A stretch of 64,000 nt of DNA, from assembly GCF_030818485.1 (NCBI RefSeq), contig NZ_JAUTAJ010000004.1, forward strand, positions 2,823,501 through 2,887,500. Direction: 5' to 3'. Positions 44,881-54,589 of the stretch are shown here, piece after piece (positions within the stretch are counted from its first letter, which is position 1; each line of letters opens with the position of its first letter). The position numbers and the translations under genes are program-made. The notes beneath the pieces are model-generated. The model made no database searches, had not been told where the DNA came from, and saw nothing but the letters and a program-made list of their open reading frames with translations. The stretch is from Pseudoroseomonas cervicalis (GTDB lineage Bacteria; Pseudomonadota; Alphaproteobacteria; Acetobacterales; Acetobacteraceae).

Positions 44881-45918
44881 TCATCCTTGGCTCCCCCCCG
44901 GCAGCTTGCGCGGATCGAAGGCGTCGCGCACCGCCTCGCCCACGAAGATCAGCAGGGTGAGCACGCCGCCCAGCACGAAGAAGGCGGTGAGCCCGAGCCA
45001 GGGCGCCTGCAGGTTGTTCTTGCCCTGGCTCACCAGCTCGCCCAGCGAGGGCGAGCCCGGCGGCAGGCCGAAGCCCAGAAAGTCCAGGCTGGCCAGGATG
45101 GTGACCGAGCCGGAAAGCAGGAAGGGCAGGAAGGTCAGCGTCGCCACCATGGCGTTGGGCAGGATGTGGCGCGCCATCAGCCGCGTGTCGGAGACGCCGA
45201 GCGCCTTGGCCGCGCGCACGTAATCCAGGTTGCGGCCGCGCAGGAATTCCGCCCGCACCACGCCGGTGAGCGACATCCAGGAGAACAGCAGCAGGAAGAT
45301 GAGCAGCGTCCAGAAGCCCGGCTCGATCACGCTGGAGAGGATGATCAGCAGGAAGAGCTGCGGCATGCCCGACCAGATCTCGATGAAGCGCTGGAAGCCC
45401 AGATCGACCCAGCCGCCGTAATAGCCCTGCACCGCCCCCGCCGCGATGCCGATGACGGAGGAGACGAGGGTGAGGGCGAAGCCGAACAGCACCGAGACGC
45501 GGAAGCCATAGATGACGCGGGCCAGCACGTCGCGCGCCTGGTCATCGGTGCCGAGCGGGTTCTGCCAGCTGGGCGGCGAGGGCGCCGGGCGGCCGAGATC
45601 CTTGATGATGGTGTCGTAGCGATAGGGCAGCGGCGGCCAGAGCATCCAGCCGCCCTTCTCGCGGATCTCCTCCTGCAGCGCGGTGTCGCGCCAGACGGCG
45701 GCCGTCGGGAAGCCATCGGGGATGATGTCGCTCTCGGCATATTCGATGGCGACGGGGAAGAACCAGCGCCCCTCCACCTTGGCCAGAAGCGGGCGGTCAT
45801 TCGCCACCAGCTCGGCGCAGAGCGTCACCAGGAACAGGGCGGCGAAGATCCAGAGCGACCACCAGCCGCGCCGATTGGCGCGGAAATTGGCCAGGCGCCG
45901 CTGCGTGATCGGCCTCAT
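44881..45918 (-). CDS. yejE: Peptide ABC transporter permease YejE
   Basis: 345 residues with six membrane helices. One N-terminal helix and a periplasmic loop ([32 protein letters not shown]) precede the DppC/OppC-type permease core, whose EAA-loop contains [21 protein letters not shown]. The periplasmic extension with PLGTDDQ is typical of YejE. Start and yejB stop overlap as ATGA. In other bacteria YejABEF imports peptides including microcin C and helps resistance to antimicrobial peptides. Confidence 0.93.
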   Translation of the reverse strand: MRPITQRRLANFRANRRGWWSLWIFAALFLVTLCAELVANDRPLLAKVEGRWFFPVAIEYAESDIIPDGFPTAAVWRDTALQEEIREKGGWMLWPPLPYRYDTIIKDLGRPAPSPPSWQNPLGTDDQARDVLARVIYGFRVSVLFGFALTLVSSVIGIAAGAVQGYYGGWVDLGFQRFIEIWSGMPQLFLLIILSSVIEPGFWTLLIFLLLFSWMSLTGVVRAEFLRGRNLDYVRAAKALGVSDTRLMARHILPNAMVATLTFLPFLLSGSVTILASLDFLGFGLPPGSPSLGELVSQGKNNLQAPWLGLTAFFVLGGVLTLLIFVGEAVRDAFDPRKLPGGSQG

Positions 45919-47021
45919 CGGCGGGCCTCGAAATCGATGCGCGGGTCGATCAGCGTGTAGGTGATGTCGCCCACGATCTGCATCACCAGGCCGAGCAGGG
46001 TGAAGATGTAGAGCGTGCCGAACATCACCGGGTAGTCGCGGCGGATCGCCGCCTCGAAGCCCAGCAGGCCGAGCCCGTCCAGGCTGAAGACGATCTCCAC
46101 CAGCAGCGCGCCGGTGAACAGGATGCCGATGAAGGCGGCGGGGAAACCGGCGATGATCAGCAGCATGGCGTTGCGGAAGACATGGCCGTAGAGCACGCGC
46201 CCCTCGCTGGCGCCCTTGGCGCGCGCGGTCAGCACATACTGCTTGCCGATCTCCTCCATGAAGGAGTTCTTGGTCAGCATGGTCAGCCCGGCGAAGCCGC
46301 CGATCACCAGCGCCAGGGTGGGCAGCACCATGTGCCAGGCATAGTCCAGCGCCTGGCGCCAGAAGGGCCAAGACTCGGCGCCCGAGGAAGCCAGGCCGCG
46401 CAGCGGGAAGATCTGCAGGAAGGAGCCGCCGGCGAACAGCACCACCAGCAGGATGGCAAACAGGAAGCCCGGCACCGCATAGCCCACCAGCACCACGGCG
46501 GAGCTCCACATGTCGAAGCGGCTGCCATCGCGCACCGCCTTGCGGATGCCCAAGGGTATGGAGATCAGGTAGATGATCAGCGTCGACCACAGGCCGAGGC
46601 TGATCGAGACCGGCAGCTTCTCCCACAACAGATCCACCACCTTGCGGCCGCGGAACAGGCTCTCGCCGAAATCGAAGGTGAGATAGCCCTTCATCATGGT
46701 CAGGAAGCGCTCATGCGCCGGCTTGTCGAAGCCGAACATGCGCTCGATCTCGGCCACCACCGCCGGGTCCATGCCGCGCGCGCCGCGATAGGTGCCGGAC
46801 GGCCCGCCGCCCTCGCCGCCGCCCTGGGAAGGGCCGCGCAGCTCGCCCTGGCTCTCGCCCGAGAGCCGCCCGATCGTGCTGCCGCCCTGGCCGCGCAGCT
46901 CGGCCAGCATCTGCTCCACCGGCCCGCCGGGCGCGAACTGCACCACGACGAAATTGATCAGGATGATGCCGAACAGCGTCGGCACCAGCAGCGCCAGCCT
47001 CCTGAGCAGATACGCTCCCAT
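45915..47021 (-). CDS. yejB: Peptide ABC transporter permease YejB
   Basis: 368 residues with six membrane helices, DppB-type. After the first helix a Gly/Ser-rich periplasmic insertion (about 43-82) is followed by [21 protein letters not shown], as in known YejB proteins. The EAA-loop has [20 protein letters not shown]. The gene begins directly at the A-rich end of a family A repeat, whose GAAAGAAAAA lies where the ribosome-binding site should be; there is no classic GGAGG. Confidence 0.93.
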   Translation of the reverse strand: MGAYLLRRLALLVPTLFGIILINFVVVQFAPGGPVEQMLAELRGQGGSTIGRLSGESQGELRGPSQGGGEGGGPSGTYRGARGMDPAVVAEIERMFGFDKPAHERFLTMMKGYLTFDFGESLFRGRKVVDLLWEKLPVSISLGLWSTLIIYLISIPLGIRKAVRDGSRFDMWSSAVVLVGYAVPGFLFAILLVVLFAGGSFLQIFPLRGLASSGAESWPFWRQALDYAWHMVLPTLALVIGGFAGLTMLTKNSFMEEIGKQYVLTARAKGASEGRVLYGHVFRNAMLLIIAGFPAAFIGILFTGALLVEIVFSLDGLGLLGFEAAIRRDYPVMFGTLYIFTLLGLVMQIVGDITYTLIDPRIDFEARR

Positions 47022-47067
47022 TTTTTCTTTCAGGCTGCCGCGTAAGGGTTGAGGGGCGGGACGCTGT
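47021..47067 (-). repeat. Family A 38-bp repeat abutting the yejB start
   Basis: Read on the minus strand it starts ACAGCGTCCCGCC and ends CGGCAGCCTGAAAGAAAAAA, directly adjoining the yejB ATG. The middle part differs from other copies. Lies in the yejA-yejB gap. Confidence 0.75.
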
Positions 47068-47181
47068 ACTTCGCCGGGGCGCTCACGGTTCCGGAGCGCG
47101 CCCCGGGCGCGGCCGGGCCGGAGCGCCGCGCACCTTCAGAGCGATCCCGTCCCGGCCATGACCGGCAGCTGACAGAAAGAA

Positions 47182-49074
47182 TCATGGGGGGGCGCGGCGG
47201 TCGGCGGGGAGGGCGCGGTCCTTGGCGGGCTCGACCCACCAGGCCTGCAGGTCGAGCGCGTAGCGCGGCGTGCGCTCGGGGCGGCCGAACTTGTCCCACC
47301 AGGCCAGGCGGAACACCCGGCTGTGCCAGTGCGGCACCACATAGTGGCCCCAGAGCAGCACGCGGTCCAGCGCCCGGGTGCGGTCGATCAGCGCCTGGCG
47401 GTCGGGGGCGTTGACCACCAGCTCGACCAGCGCGTCGACGATCGGGTCGGCGATGCCGATGATGTTCTGGCTGCCATTCTCCCGCGCCTTCTCCGAGGAC
47501 CAGAAGTCGCGCTGCTCATTGCCGGGGGAGAGGGATTGCGGGATGACATCGACCGTCATGTCGTAGTCGAAGGCATCCATCCGCACCTGGTACTGGGCGG
47601 GGTCGACGGTGCGCACCCGCGCCTCGATGCCGAGCCGCTGCAGCGCCTGGATATAGGGCAGGGCGACGCGCTCGAAGGTGGCGCCGTCCAGCAGGATCTC
47701 GAAATTGAAGGGCTCGCCCTTGTCGTTGACCAGGCGGCGTTCCTTCACCGTCCAGCCGGCCTCGCGCAGCAGGCCGAGCGCGCGGCGCGCATTCTCCCGG
47801 TTGTTGTTGCTGCCGTCGGAGGTGGGGACGCGGAACTCGCTGGTGAACAGCTCCTCCGGCAGCCGGCCGCGGAAGGCCGAGAGCACCATCAGCTCGCCCT
47901 CGGAGGGCAGGCCGGTCGCCGCCAGCTCCGAATTGGAGAAGTAGGAGGTGGTGCGGGTGTAGCTGCCATAGAACAGGTTGGCGTTCATCCACTCGAAATC
48001 GAACACCAGCCCCAGCGCCTCGCGCACCCGGCGGTCCTGGAACAGCGGCCGGCGCAGATTCATCACGAAGCCCTGCATGCCGGTGGGCAGCTCGTGGCGG
48101 ATCTCCTCGCGCTTCACCAGGCCGCGGCGGACGGCGGGGAAATCGTAGCCGGTGGCCCATTCCTTGGCGACATTCTCCGTCCGCAGGTCGATCTGCCCGG
48201 CCTTGAAGGCCTCCAGCGCCACGGTGGTGTCGCGGAAATACTCGTAGCGCATGACATCCACATTGTGGGTGCCCTTGCGGGTGGGCAGGTCGCGCGCCCA
48301 GTAATTGTCCACCCGGCGATAGGTGATGCTGCGGCCCGGCTCGAAGCGCTCGATCCGGTAGGGGCCGGAGCCGAGCGGGATGTCGAGGCCGGGCTGGGCG
48401 AAGTCCCGCCCCTCCCACCAATGCCTCGGCAGCACCGGCATCTGGCCCAGGATCGTCGCCAGCTCGCGATTCTCATTGCCGCGGAAGCGGAACACGGCGC
48501 GGTCCTCGCCCTCCGCCACCACCTCGGTCACGTCGCCCCAATAGGCGCGGTAGAAGGGGCGCCCCTTCTCGCGCAGGGTCTGGAAGGTCCAGACCACATC
48601 GGCGGCGGTGATACGCTTCCCGTCATGCCAGCGCGCCGCCGGGTTCAGCACGAAGGTGACGCCGCGCCCGTCGCGCGGCACCTCCACCTCGCGCGCCAGA
48701 TGCGCGTATTCGGTGCTGGCCTCGTCGCTGCTCGGCACCATCAGCGAATCATAGAGCAGGGTGGAGCCGACCGCCGGGGTGCCGCGCAGGATGAAGGGGT
48801 TGAAGCTGTCGAAGCTGCCCAGCGCGGTCAGCGCCATCTGCCCGCCCTTGGGCGCGTCCGGGTTCACCCAGGGCCAATGGGTGAAATCCGGCGGCAGGGC
48901 CGGCGCCCCCAGCAGCGACAGCGCATGAGCGCGGCGGATCGCCGGCGCCTCGGCGGCGGCGGCCCCGGGCGCGGCTTGTGGCGCCCCGGCGGCGGGGGAC
49001 TGCGCCCGGGCGCGCGGCAGCGCGGCGCCCGAGGCGAGGACGAAACCGGAGGCGAGCAGGTGTCGACGGCGCAT
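47182..49074 (-). CDS. yejA: Peptide ABC transporter substrate-binding protein YejA
   Basis: 630 residues, the large periplasmic binding protein of the SBP_bac_5 family. The N-terminus MRRRHLLASGFVLASGAALP has a twin-Arg-like signal ending near ARA. The typical YejA stretches HALSLLGAPALPPDFTHWPWVNPDAPKGG and FNPFILRGTPAVG follow. It captures peptides and delivers them to YejBE. ATG 49074 is chosen from the signal peptide; the open frame further upstream is shadow. Order yejA-B-E-F on one strand is the complete operon. Confidence 0.93.
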   Translation of the reverse strand: MRRRHLLASGFVLASGAALPRARAQSPAAGAPQAAPGAAAAEAPAIRRAHALSLLGAPALPPDFTHWPWVNPDAPKGGQMALTALGSFDSFNPFILRGTPAVGSTLLYDSLMVPSSDEASTEYAHLAREVEVPRDGRGVTFVLNPAARWHDGKRITAADVVWTFQTLREKGRPFYRAYWGDVTEVVAEGEDRAVFRFRGNENRELATILGQMPVLPRHWWEGRDFAQPGLDIPLGSGPYRIERFEPGRSITYRRVDNYWARDLPTRKGTHNVDVMRYEYFRDTTVALEAFKAGQIDLRTENVAKEWATGYDFPAVRRGLVKREEIRHELPTGMQGFVMNLRRPLFQDRRVREALGLVFDFEWMNANLFYGSYTRTTSYFSNSELAATGLPSEGELMVLSAFRGRLPEELFTSEFRVPTSDGSNNNRENARRALGLLREAGWTVKERRLVNDKGEPFNFEILLDGATFERVALPYIQALQRLGIEARVRTVDPAQYQVRMDAFDYDMTVDVIPQSLSPGNEQRDFWSSEKARENGSQNIIGIADPIVDALVELVVNAPDRQALIDRTRALDRVLLWGHYVVPHWHSRVFRLAWWDKFGRPERTPRYALDLQAWWVEPAKDRALPADRRAPP

Positions 49075-49311
49075 ATCCCTAGGATGAGGGCTCCCCGCCG
49101 CCGCGACAACCATTCCCTGGCCCGGCTTGCGATTTGCAACAGGCGGGCGGGGCCGCCGGCGCTGGCAGCACCGGGGCAAGGGTCCCGCCGGGCCTCATTC
49201 ACCGCGTGAATGGTGGTGATCCGGCCTCCCGGCTTGGCAGCCCCGCCCGGCCGCCGCATCCTGGCATCAACCGGCGGTCATCCGCCCCCTCTGTTGCCCA
49301 GGAGCACGCCC

Positions 49312-49905
49312 ATGGCCGAGCCGATCGACAGCGCCGCCCTCGACACCCTGTTCCGCGACGCCCGCACCCACAACAAGTGGCAGGACCGCCCGGTCTCCGA
49401 CGAGATTCTGCGCCAGCTCTATGATCTGGTGAAGCTGGCGCCGACCTCGGCCAATGCCAACCCGGCGCGCTTCGTCTTCGTCCGCTCGGCCGAGGGCAAG
49501 GAGAAGCTGCGCCCGGCGCTCTCGGCCGGCAATCTGGACAAGACCATGACCGCGCCGGTCACCGTCATCGTCGCCTGGGATGAGCGCTTCTACGACAAGC
49601 TGCCGGTGCTGTTCCCGCACGCGCCGGATGCCAAGAACTGGTTCACCGGCAGCGCCGCCTTCGCCGAGGCGACGGCCTTCCGCAATTCCTCCATGCAGGC
49701 GGCCTATCTGATCCTGGCGGCGCGCGCGCTCGGCCTCGACACCGGGCCGATGAGCGGCTTCGACAACGCCAAGCTGGACGAGGCCTTCTTCGCCGGCACC
49801 GGCTGGAAGTCGAACCTGCTGGTCAATCTGGGCTATGGCGATGCCAGCGGGCTGTTCGGCCGGCTGCCGCGCCTGTCCTTCGACGAGGCCGCCGACCTGG
49901 CCTGA
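49312..49905 (+). CDS. Nitroreductase-family protein, RutE/HadB-like
   Basis: 197 residues, FMN-dependent nitroreductase fold. [18 protein letters not shown] and [19 protein letters not shown] match the RutE (malonic semialdehyde reductase of pyrimidine breakdown) subfamily. The remaining rut genes are not here, so the natural role may be general aldehyde or quinone reduction. ATG 49312 follows CCCAGGAGCACGCC. It is divergent from yejA with about 240 bp between starts. Confidence 0.88.
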   Translation: MAEPIDSAALDTLFRDARTHNKWQDRPVSDEILRQLYDLVKLAPTSANANPARFVFVRSAEGKEKLRPALSAGNLDKTMTAPVTVIVAWDERFYDKLPVLFPHAPDAKNWFTGSAAFAEATAFRNSSMQAAYLILAARALGLDTGPMSGFDNAKLDEAFFAGTGWKSNLLVNLGYGDASGLFGRLPRLSFDEAADLA

Positions 49906-49959
49906 GCCCCTCCCCCGCCGCCCGCCCGGTCCTGCCGGGCGGGGGTCGGGGCGCCCGCC

Positions 49960-50580
49960 TCACCACATGCTGGCCCGCGCCCGTTCCGGCCATTCGCGGT
50001 CATAGGCCTCGCCGCCGACGCGGCCCTGGCTGAGCTTCGCCAGGATCTGGCCGGGGGTCGGCAGCGTCGCCGGGTCCACCTGGCTCTCGGCCTTCCACAG
50101 CCCGGCGCGGATGATGGCGCGGGCGCACTGGAAATAGACCTCCTCCACCCGCACCACGATGACGCAGCGCGGCGCCTTGCCTTCCATGGACAGGCTCTCC
50201 AGCAGCGCCGGATCGGTGTCGAGCTCGGCGGTGCCGTTCACCCGCAGCGCATTGCCGCTGCCGGGCACCAGGAACATCAGCGCCACGCGCGGGTCGCGCA
50301 CGATGTTGCGCAGGCTGTCGATGCGGTTGTTGCCGCGCCGGTCGGGCAGCAGCAGGGTGCGCGGGTCCCGGATGCGCACCGCCTGGCCACGGTCGCCGCG
50401 CGGCGAGCAATCCATGCCCTCCGGCCCCACCGTCGCCAGCGCCAGGAAGGGCGAGGCCTCGATGAAGCGCGCATAATCGGGGGTGACATGGTCGGTCACC
50501 TTGGCGGTGGAGGCCTCCCCCACCGCGCCCAGCGCGCCATAGATCGCCTCGAGTTCCTCGACGCTGCGGATGATGCTCAT
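49960..50580 (-). CDS. PPOX-fold FMN-dependent oxidoreductase-like protein
   Basis: 206 residues from ATG 50580. Split-barrel pyridoxamine-phosphate-oxidase-like fold with FLALATVGPEGMDCSPRGDRG, LLLPDRRGNNRIDSLRNI and ALMFLVPG. This matches the subgroup of MSMEG_1061-type proteins, often flavin- or F420-binding, of unknown substrate. It is followed by a convergent nitroreductase gene and preceded (8 bp gap) by a small lipoprotein gene on the same strand, so the three genes nudC-lipoprotein-PPOX may be one operon. Confidence 0.82.
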   Translation of the reverse strand: MSIIRSVEELEAIYGALGAVGEASTAKVTDHVTPDYARFIEASPFLALATVGPEGMDCSPRGDRGQAVRIRDPRTLLLPDRRGNNRIDSLRNIVRDPRVALMFLVPGSGNALRVNGTAELDTDPALLESLSMEGKAPRCVIVVRVEEVYFQCARAIIRAGLWKAESQVDPATLPTPGQILAKLSQGRVGGEAYDREWPERARASMW

Positions 50581-50587
50581 GCCCGCC

Positions 50588-50878
50588 TCACAGCCGCGGC
50601 GATTCGACGCCGCCGGGCGCGGCCAGGCCGTTGCGGCGCAGGCAGTCGCGATAGGCGCGCAGCTGGGCCACCCGCATGTCGTACTCGACCCGCTGCTGGT
50701 TGCCGAAATTGCCGGGGTTCTGCTGCCGCGCCAGCGCCACCACCGCCGGGTCGTTGCGCGCCTCGGCGCGGCAGGCGGCATGGGCGGGGCTTTCGGGCGC
50801 CTCGGCCACCGCGGCCGGGCGGTTGCCGCAGGCGGCCAGCGCCAGCAGCGCCAGGAGGGGAAGGGTGGCGCGCATCAT
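50588..50878 (-). CDS. Small lipoprotein
   Basis: 96 residues with lipobox LAAC (Cys17). The mature part has two cysteines (AHAACRAEA and YRDCLRRNG), and the segment NDPAVVALARQQNPGNFGNQQRVEYDMRVAQLRAYRDCL recurs in small lipoproteins of Acetobacteraceae; function unknown. The start overlaps the nudC stop (ATGA), so it is co-translated with nudC. Confidence 0.7.
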   Translation of the reverse strand: MMRATLPLLALLALAACGNRPAAVAEAPESPAHAACRAEARNDPAVVALARQQNPGNFGNQQRVEYDMRVAQLRAYRDCLRRNGLAAPGGVESPRL

Positions 50879-51801
50879 GCGGACTCCAGCCAGTCCTCGA
50901 TCAGCCGGCGCGCGATGGAATCGGCGCGCGGCAGGCCGAAGCCATGGCGCTCATGGTTGCGGATCTCGTCGCGGCTGAACCAGCGCGCATCGCGCAGCTC
51001 CTCCGGGTCGATGGTGATGGCGTCCGACAGCGCCTCGGCATGGAAGCCCAGCATGATCGAGGCCGGGAAGGGCCAGGGCTGCGAGGAATGGTAATGCACC
51101 TCCCCCACCCGCACGCCGACCTCCTCCGCCACCTCGCGCCGCACCGCCTCCTCCAGGCTCTCGCCCGGTTCCACGAAGCCGGCCAGCGTCGAATACATGG
51201 CGCTGTTGGGAAAGCGCACGGAATGGCCGAGCAGCGCGCGCGGCCCATCCGTCACCAGCATGATCACCGCCGGGTCGGTGCGCGGGAAATGCTGCGCGCC
51301 GCAGGCGGTGCAGGCCATGGCGTTGCCGGCGCTGCGCGGCTCGCACAGCCCGCCGCAGACGCCGCAGAAGCGGTGCCGCACGCGCCAATGCATCAGCCCG
51401 CGCGCATGCGCCAGCACGCTGGCCTCGCCCGCCGGCAGCAGGCCGGCGACCGCGCGCAGATCGGTGAAGGCGCCGAAGCCCTCGGGCAGCAGCGGCAGCG
51501 GATCCTCGGCCGCCGAGCAATCCACGGCGAAGACCGGCCGGCCCTCCCAGAAACCCAGAAAGGCCCAGGGGCCGCCCGCCATGCGCACCGCCTCGGCCGC
51601 GGCGGGGGAGAGCAGCAGCGCCTCGGGCCGCCCCTCCTCCACCCCGCGCATCAGGCTGCGGCTGCGCCAGACCGGCACGAACAGCGCCTCGGGCGAGGCC
51701 GCGCAGGCGGCGATGAATTCCGTGTCCTCCCGCCGGCCGGAGGCACGGTCGAGAGGGCTGCCAGTGTAGGCATTGGGTCGGGAAGCCGGGATGGACAGCA
51801 T
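50875..51801 (-). CDS. nudC: NAD(H) pyrophosphatase / NAD-capped RNA hydrolase NudC
   Basis: 308 residues. The zinc ribbon is CGVCGG...CTACG, the Nudix box GFVEPGESLEEAVRREVAEEVGV follows, and the NADH-specific motif SQPWPFPASIM is present. The enzyme hydrolyses NADH and removes NAD caps from RNA. ATG 51801 was chosen as the start of the N-terminal NUDIX-like domain; a much longer upstream frame is shadow. The leader between this gene and the divergent ffs-dnaX carries three family A repeats. Confidence 0.93.
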   Translation of the reverse strand: MLSIPASRPNAYTGSPLDRASGRREDTEFIAACAASPEALFVPVWRSRSLMRGVEEGRPEALLLSPAAAEAVRMAGGPWAFLGFWEGRPVFAVDCSAAEDPLPLLPEGFGAFTDLRAVAGLLPAGEASVLAHARGLMHWRVRHRFCGVCGGLCEPRSAGNAMACTACGAQHFPRTDPAVIMLVTDGPRALLGHSVRFPNSAMYSTLAGFVEPGESLEEAVRREVAEEVGVRVGEVHYHSSQPWPFPASIMLGFHAEALSDAITIDPEELRDARWFSRDEIRNHERHGFGLPRADSIARRLIEDWLESA

Positions 51802-51840
51802 GCGCGCCGGACCCTGCCACGCCCCTGCTTTTCCCGCAAC

Positions 51841-51886
51841 TTTCTCCCAGGCTGCCGCCGTCGGGTGGGGAGGCGGGACGCTGCAG
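51841..51886 (-). repeat. Family A 38-bp repeat upstream of nudC, copy 1
   Basis: On the minus strand it starts CAGCGTCCCGCC and ends GGCGGCAGCCTGGGAGAAA. It points toward the nudC start 40 bp away. Confidence 0.8.
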
Positions 51887-51901
51887 GCCAGCAGCGCTCC
51901 C

Positions 51902-51950
51902 GTTTTTCTGTCAGGCTGCCGCTGCCTTGCGGAGAGGCGGGGCGCGGCAG
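51902..51950 (-). repeat. Family A repeat upstream of nudC, diverged copy 2
   Basis: On the minus strand it reads CCCCGCCTCTCC near its start and GGCAGCCTGACAGAAAAA at its end. It is more diverged than copy 1 and has the same orientation. Confidence 0.65.
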
Positions 51951-52013
51951 GGGCGGCGTCGCCCTCGCGGCACCCTGGCCCAGCCCCCGCCCCACCGGCA
52001 CCCCGCTCCCGTG

Positions 52014-52058
52014 GCACGTCCCGCCTCTCCACAGGACAACGGCAGTCCGAAAAAAGGA
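52014..52058 (+). repeat. Family A repeat upstream of ffs, opposite orientation
   Basis: GTCCCGCCTCTCCACAGG at the start and ACGGCAGTCCGAAAAAAGG at the end. It points to ffs-dnaX, so the two divergent transcripts each have family A copies facing them. Confidence 0.75.
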
Positions 52059-52099
52059 GGGGTTGTGGGGGGAGGGGGGCGGCATGATATGGTGACCTC

Positions 52100-52192
52100 G
52101 GAAGGCCGGTGGCGGACAGGCGCCTTGCCAACCCGGTCAGGTCCGGAAGGAAGCAGCCGCAGCGAGTTTCCGCCTGGGTCGATCCGCTGGTC
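52100..52192 (+). ncRNA. ffs: Signal recognition particle 4.5S RNA
   Basis: The conserved apical loop is clear: CCCGGTCAGG, GTCCGGAAGGAAGCAGCC and GCAGCGAG, with the internal-loop signature of bacterial SRP RNA. Flanking arms around CCGGTGGCGGA...AGGCG and CGCCT...TCCGCTGG can pair into the long stem. It binds Ffh for co-translational membrane targeting. Placement just upstream of dnaX is typical of alphaproteobacteria. The exact ends are approximate. Confidence 0.93.
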
Positions 52193-52245
52193 TTCCACCT
52201 ACGCCGCCGAGGCCCGCCGCGGGCCCAACTGGATCCGCCGCGAGC

Positions 52246-54177
52246 ATGCCCAGCGACAGCTTCCCCGATCCGCTCGACACACCGCTGGTGCCCGAGGGCC
52301 CTGGCCTGTTCGGCGACCCGCCGCCGCCCGAGGGGCCCGGCCTGTTCGGGGAGGCGCCGGAGGCTGCGCCGGCCGTGACAGCCGCGCCCGTGGCCGCCGC
52401 GCCGGAGCCGCCCGCCACACCCTATCGCGTGCTGGCCCGCAAATACCGCCCGCAGAGCTTCGCCGATCTGATCGGCCAGGACGCGCTGGTGCGGACCCTG
52501 AGAAATGCCTTCGCGCAGAACCGCGTGGCGCATGCCTTCATGCTCACCGGCGTGCGCGGCGTCGGCAAGACGACCACCGCCCGCATCATCGCCCGCGCGC
52601 TGAACTGCGTGGGGCCGGACGGGAATGGCGGGCCGACCGCCGATCCCTGCGGTGTCTGCGCCGAATGCCAGGCGATCCTGGCCGACCGCCACCCGGATGT
52701 GCTGGAGCTCGACGCCGCCTCGAACAACGGCGTCGACAACATCCGCGAGCTGCGCGAGGCGGTGCGCTACCGCCCGGCCCGGGCGCGCTTCAAGGTGTAC
52801 ATCCTCGACGAGGTGCACATGCTGTCGACGGCGGCGTTCAACGCGCTGCTGAAGACGCTGGAGGAACCGCCGCCGCAGGTGAAGTTCCTCTTTGCCACGA
52901 CGGAAATCCGGAAAGTCCCGGCGACGATCCTGTCGCGCTGCCAGCGCTTCGACCTGAAGCGCGTGCCGCAGGAGCAGCTGCGCGCCCATTTCGCCCGCAT
53001 CGCCGAGGCCGAGGCCGTGCCCGCCTCCGAGGCCGCGCTGGCGATGATCGCGCGCGCGGCGGATGGCTCGGTGCGCGACGGGCTGTCGCTGCTGGACCAG
53101 GCGATCGCCCAGGCCGCCGGCAGCGCCGAGGGCGTCGAGGCCGATCTGGTGCGCGACATGCTGGGGCTGGCCGACCGCTCCCTGCTGTTCGACCTGCTGG
53201 AGGCCGCCTTCCGCGGCGACATCCCCGCCATGCTGGCGGCGATGGATGCGGGGCATGAGCGCGGCGCCGATCCCGGCGTGGTGCTGGCCGATCTGCTGGA
53301 GCTGACCCACACCCTGACCCGGCTGCGCGCCGTCCCCGCGCTGCGCCAGGACCCGTCTTTGCCGGAGCAGGAGCGGGTGCGCGGCGTGGCGCTGGCCGAG
53401 CGGCTGACCATCCCGGTGCTGGGCCGCGCCTGGCAGGTGCTGCTGAAGGGCATTTCCGAGGTGGCCGAGGCCCCGGACCGCCGCGCGGCGGCGGAGATGG
53501 TGCTGATCCGCCTGGCCCATCTGGCCGATCTGCCGAGCCCGGGCGACCTGGTGCGGCGGCTGACCGAGGGCGGCCTGGCCGCGCCGCAGCCCAGCCTGCC
53601 GCAAGGTGGCAATGCTGGGGGCCATGGCGGCGGTGGCGCCGGGCTGCGCAGCGCGATCGGCGGCGGCGCGGCGGTGATGGCGGCGCCCGAGCCCGCTGGC
53701 CTGCCCCAGCCGCGCAATTTCCGCGAGGTGGTGGCGCTCGCCTCCGGCCGCGCGCCGATGCTGCATGCGCATCTGCTGCACAGCGTGCATCTGGTCAGCT
53801 TCGCCCTCGGCCGCATCGAGTTCCGCCAGCGCCCCGACGCGCCGCGCGACCTGGCCGGGCAGCTTTCCGCCCTGCTGGCCGAGCAGACCGGCACGCGCTG
53901 GACCATCTCCCTCTCCAATGCCGAGGGCGAGCCGACGCTGGCGCAGCAGCGCAGCCACATCGCCAGCGAGCGCATGGAGATCGCCAAGGCGCACCCGCTG
54001 GTGCAGGCCATCTTGCTGGCCTTCCCCGGCGCCCAGGCCGAGGCGCTGCGCGACGAGACGCTGGATGATTACGGCCTGCCGCCGGTGCCGGAGCCGGAGG
54101 ACGGACCGGAAGGCGGCTATGACGGCCCGGATTTCGCCCCGCCCGATGCGGAGCCCGCGGATCTGGACGATTTCTGA
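52246..54177 (+). CDS. dnaX: DNA polymerase III subunit gamma/tau
   Basis: 643 residues. A Pro-rich N-terminal extension of about 55 residues with a duplicated EGPGLFG segment precedes the conserved YRVLARKYRPQSFADLIGQ. Walker A is GVRGVGKTTT (Lys108), and the zinc ligands CGVCAEC and the sensor FATTEIRKVPATILSRCQRFD follow. It is the clamp-loader motor of the replicase. The C-terminal part is Ala/Gly-rich, then has the tau-like region. No slippery A6G signal for a shorter gamma form is apparent. It begins an operon with ybaB and recR. Confidence 0.96.
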   Translation: MPSDSFPDPLDTPLVPEGPGLFGDPPPPEGPGLFGEAPEAAPAVTAAPVAAAPEPPATPYRVLARKYRPQSFADLIGQDALVRTLRNAFAQNRVAHAFMLTGVRGVGKTTTARIIARALNCVGPDGNGGPTADPCGVCAECQAILADRHPDVLELDAASNNGVDNIRELREAVRYRPARARFKVYILDEVHMLSTAAFNALLKTLEEPPPQVKFLFATTEIRKVPATILSRCQRFDLKRVPQEQLRAHFARIAEAEAVPASEAALAMIARAADGSVRDGLSLLDQAIAQAAGSAEGVEADLVRDMLGLADRSLLFDLLEAAFRGDIPAMLAAMDAGHERGADPGVVLADLLELTHTLTRLRAVPALRQDPSLPEQERVRGVALAERLTIPVLGRAWQVLLKGISEVAEAPDRRAAAEMVLIRLAHLADLPSPGDLVRRLTEGGLAAPQPSLPQGGNAGGHGGGGAGLRSAIGGGAAVMAAPEPAGLPQPRNFREVVALASGRAPMLHAHLLHSVHLVSFALGRIEFRQRPDAPRDLAGQLSALLAEQTGTRWTISLSNAEGEPTLAQQRSHIASERMEIAKAHPLVQAILLAFPGAQAEALRDETLDDYGLPPVPEPEDGPEGGYDGPDFAPPDAEPADLDDF

Positions 54178-54243
54178 CATCGCGGCCGCCCGGCCCGCGT
54201 TTCCTGTCACAAGCGATTTCCTGGAAGCCTTGGGGGAGTACCC

Positions 54244-54585
54244 ATGAAGAATCTCGGCGCGATGATGAAGCAGGCCCAGCAGATGCAGGCCAAGATGCAG
54301 GAGATGCAGGCCAAGCTGGACGCCATGCTGGTGGACGGCGCCGCCGGCGGCGGCATGGTCAAGGTGACGCTGACCGGCAAGGGCGACCTGAAGAAGCTCA
54401 CCATCGATCCCTCCCTGGTCGATCCGGAGGAGCGCGAGGTGCTGGAAGACCTGATCGTCGCCGCCCATGCCGACGCCAAGGCGAAGGTCGAGGCGATGAT
54501 GGCCGAGGAGATGCAGAAGGCCACCGCCGGGCTGAACATCCCGGGCATGGGCGGCGGCCTCGGCGGCTTCAAGCTGCCCTTCTGA
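54244..54585 (+). CDS. ybaB: YbaB/EbfC nucleoid-associated protein
   Basis: 113 residues. The Met/Gln-rich N-terminal helix ([20 protein letters not shown]) and the central [21 protein letters not shown] are typical of this DNA-binding dimer. It sits between dnaX and recR, as in most bacteria, and is linked with recombination repair. The spacing to recR is 4 bp. Confidence 0.95.
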   Translation: MKNLGAMMKQAQQMQAKMQEMQAKLDAMLVDGAAGGGMVKVTLTGKGDLKKLTIDPSLVDPEEREVLEDLIVAAHADAKAKVEAMMAEEMQKATAGLNIPGMGGGLGGFKLPF

Positions 54586-54589
54586 GCCG

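Noticed and set aside
52246..54177. Frameshift site for a gamma form in dnaX
   Set aside because: No A-rich slippery heptamer was seen in the expected region; one continuous frame encodes the full protein.
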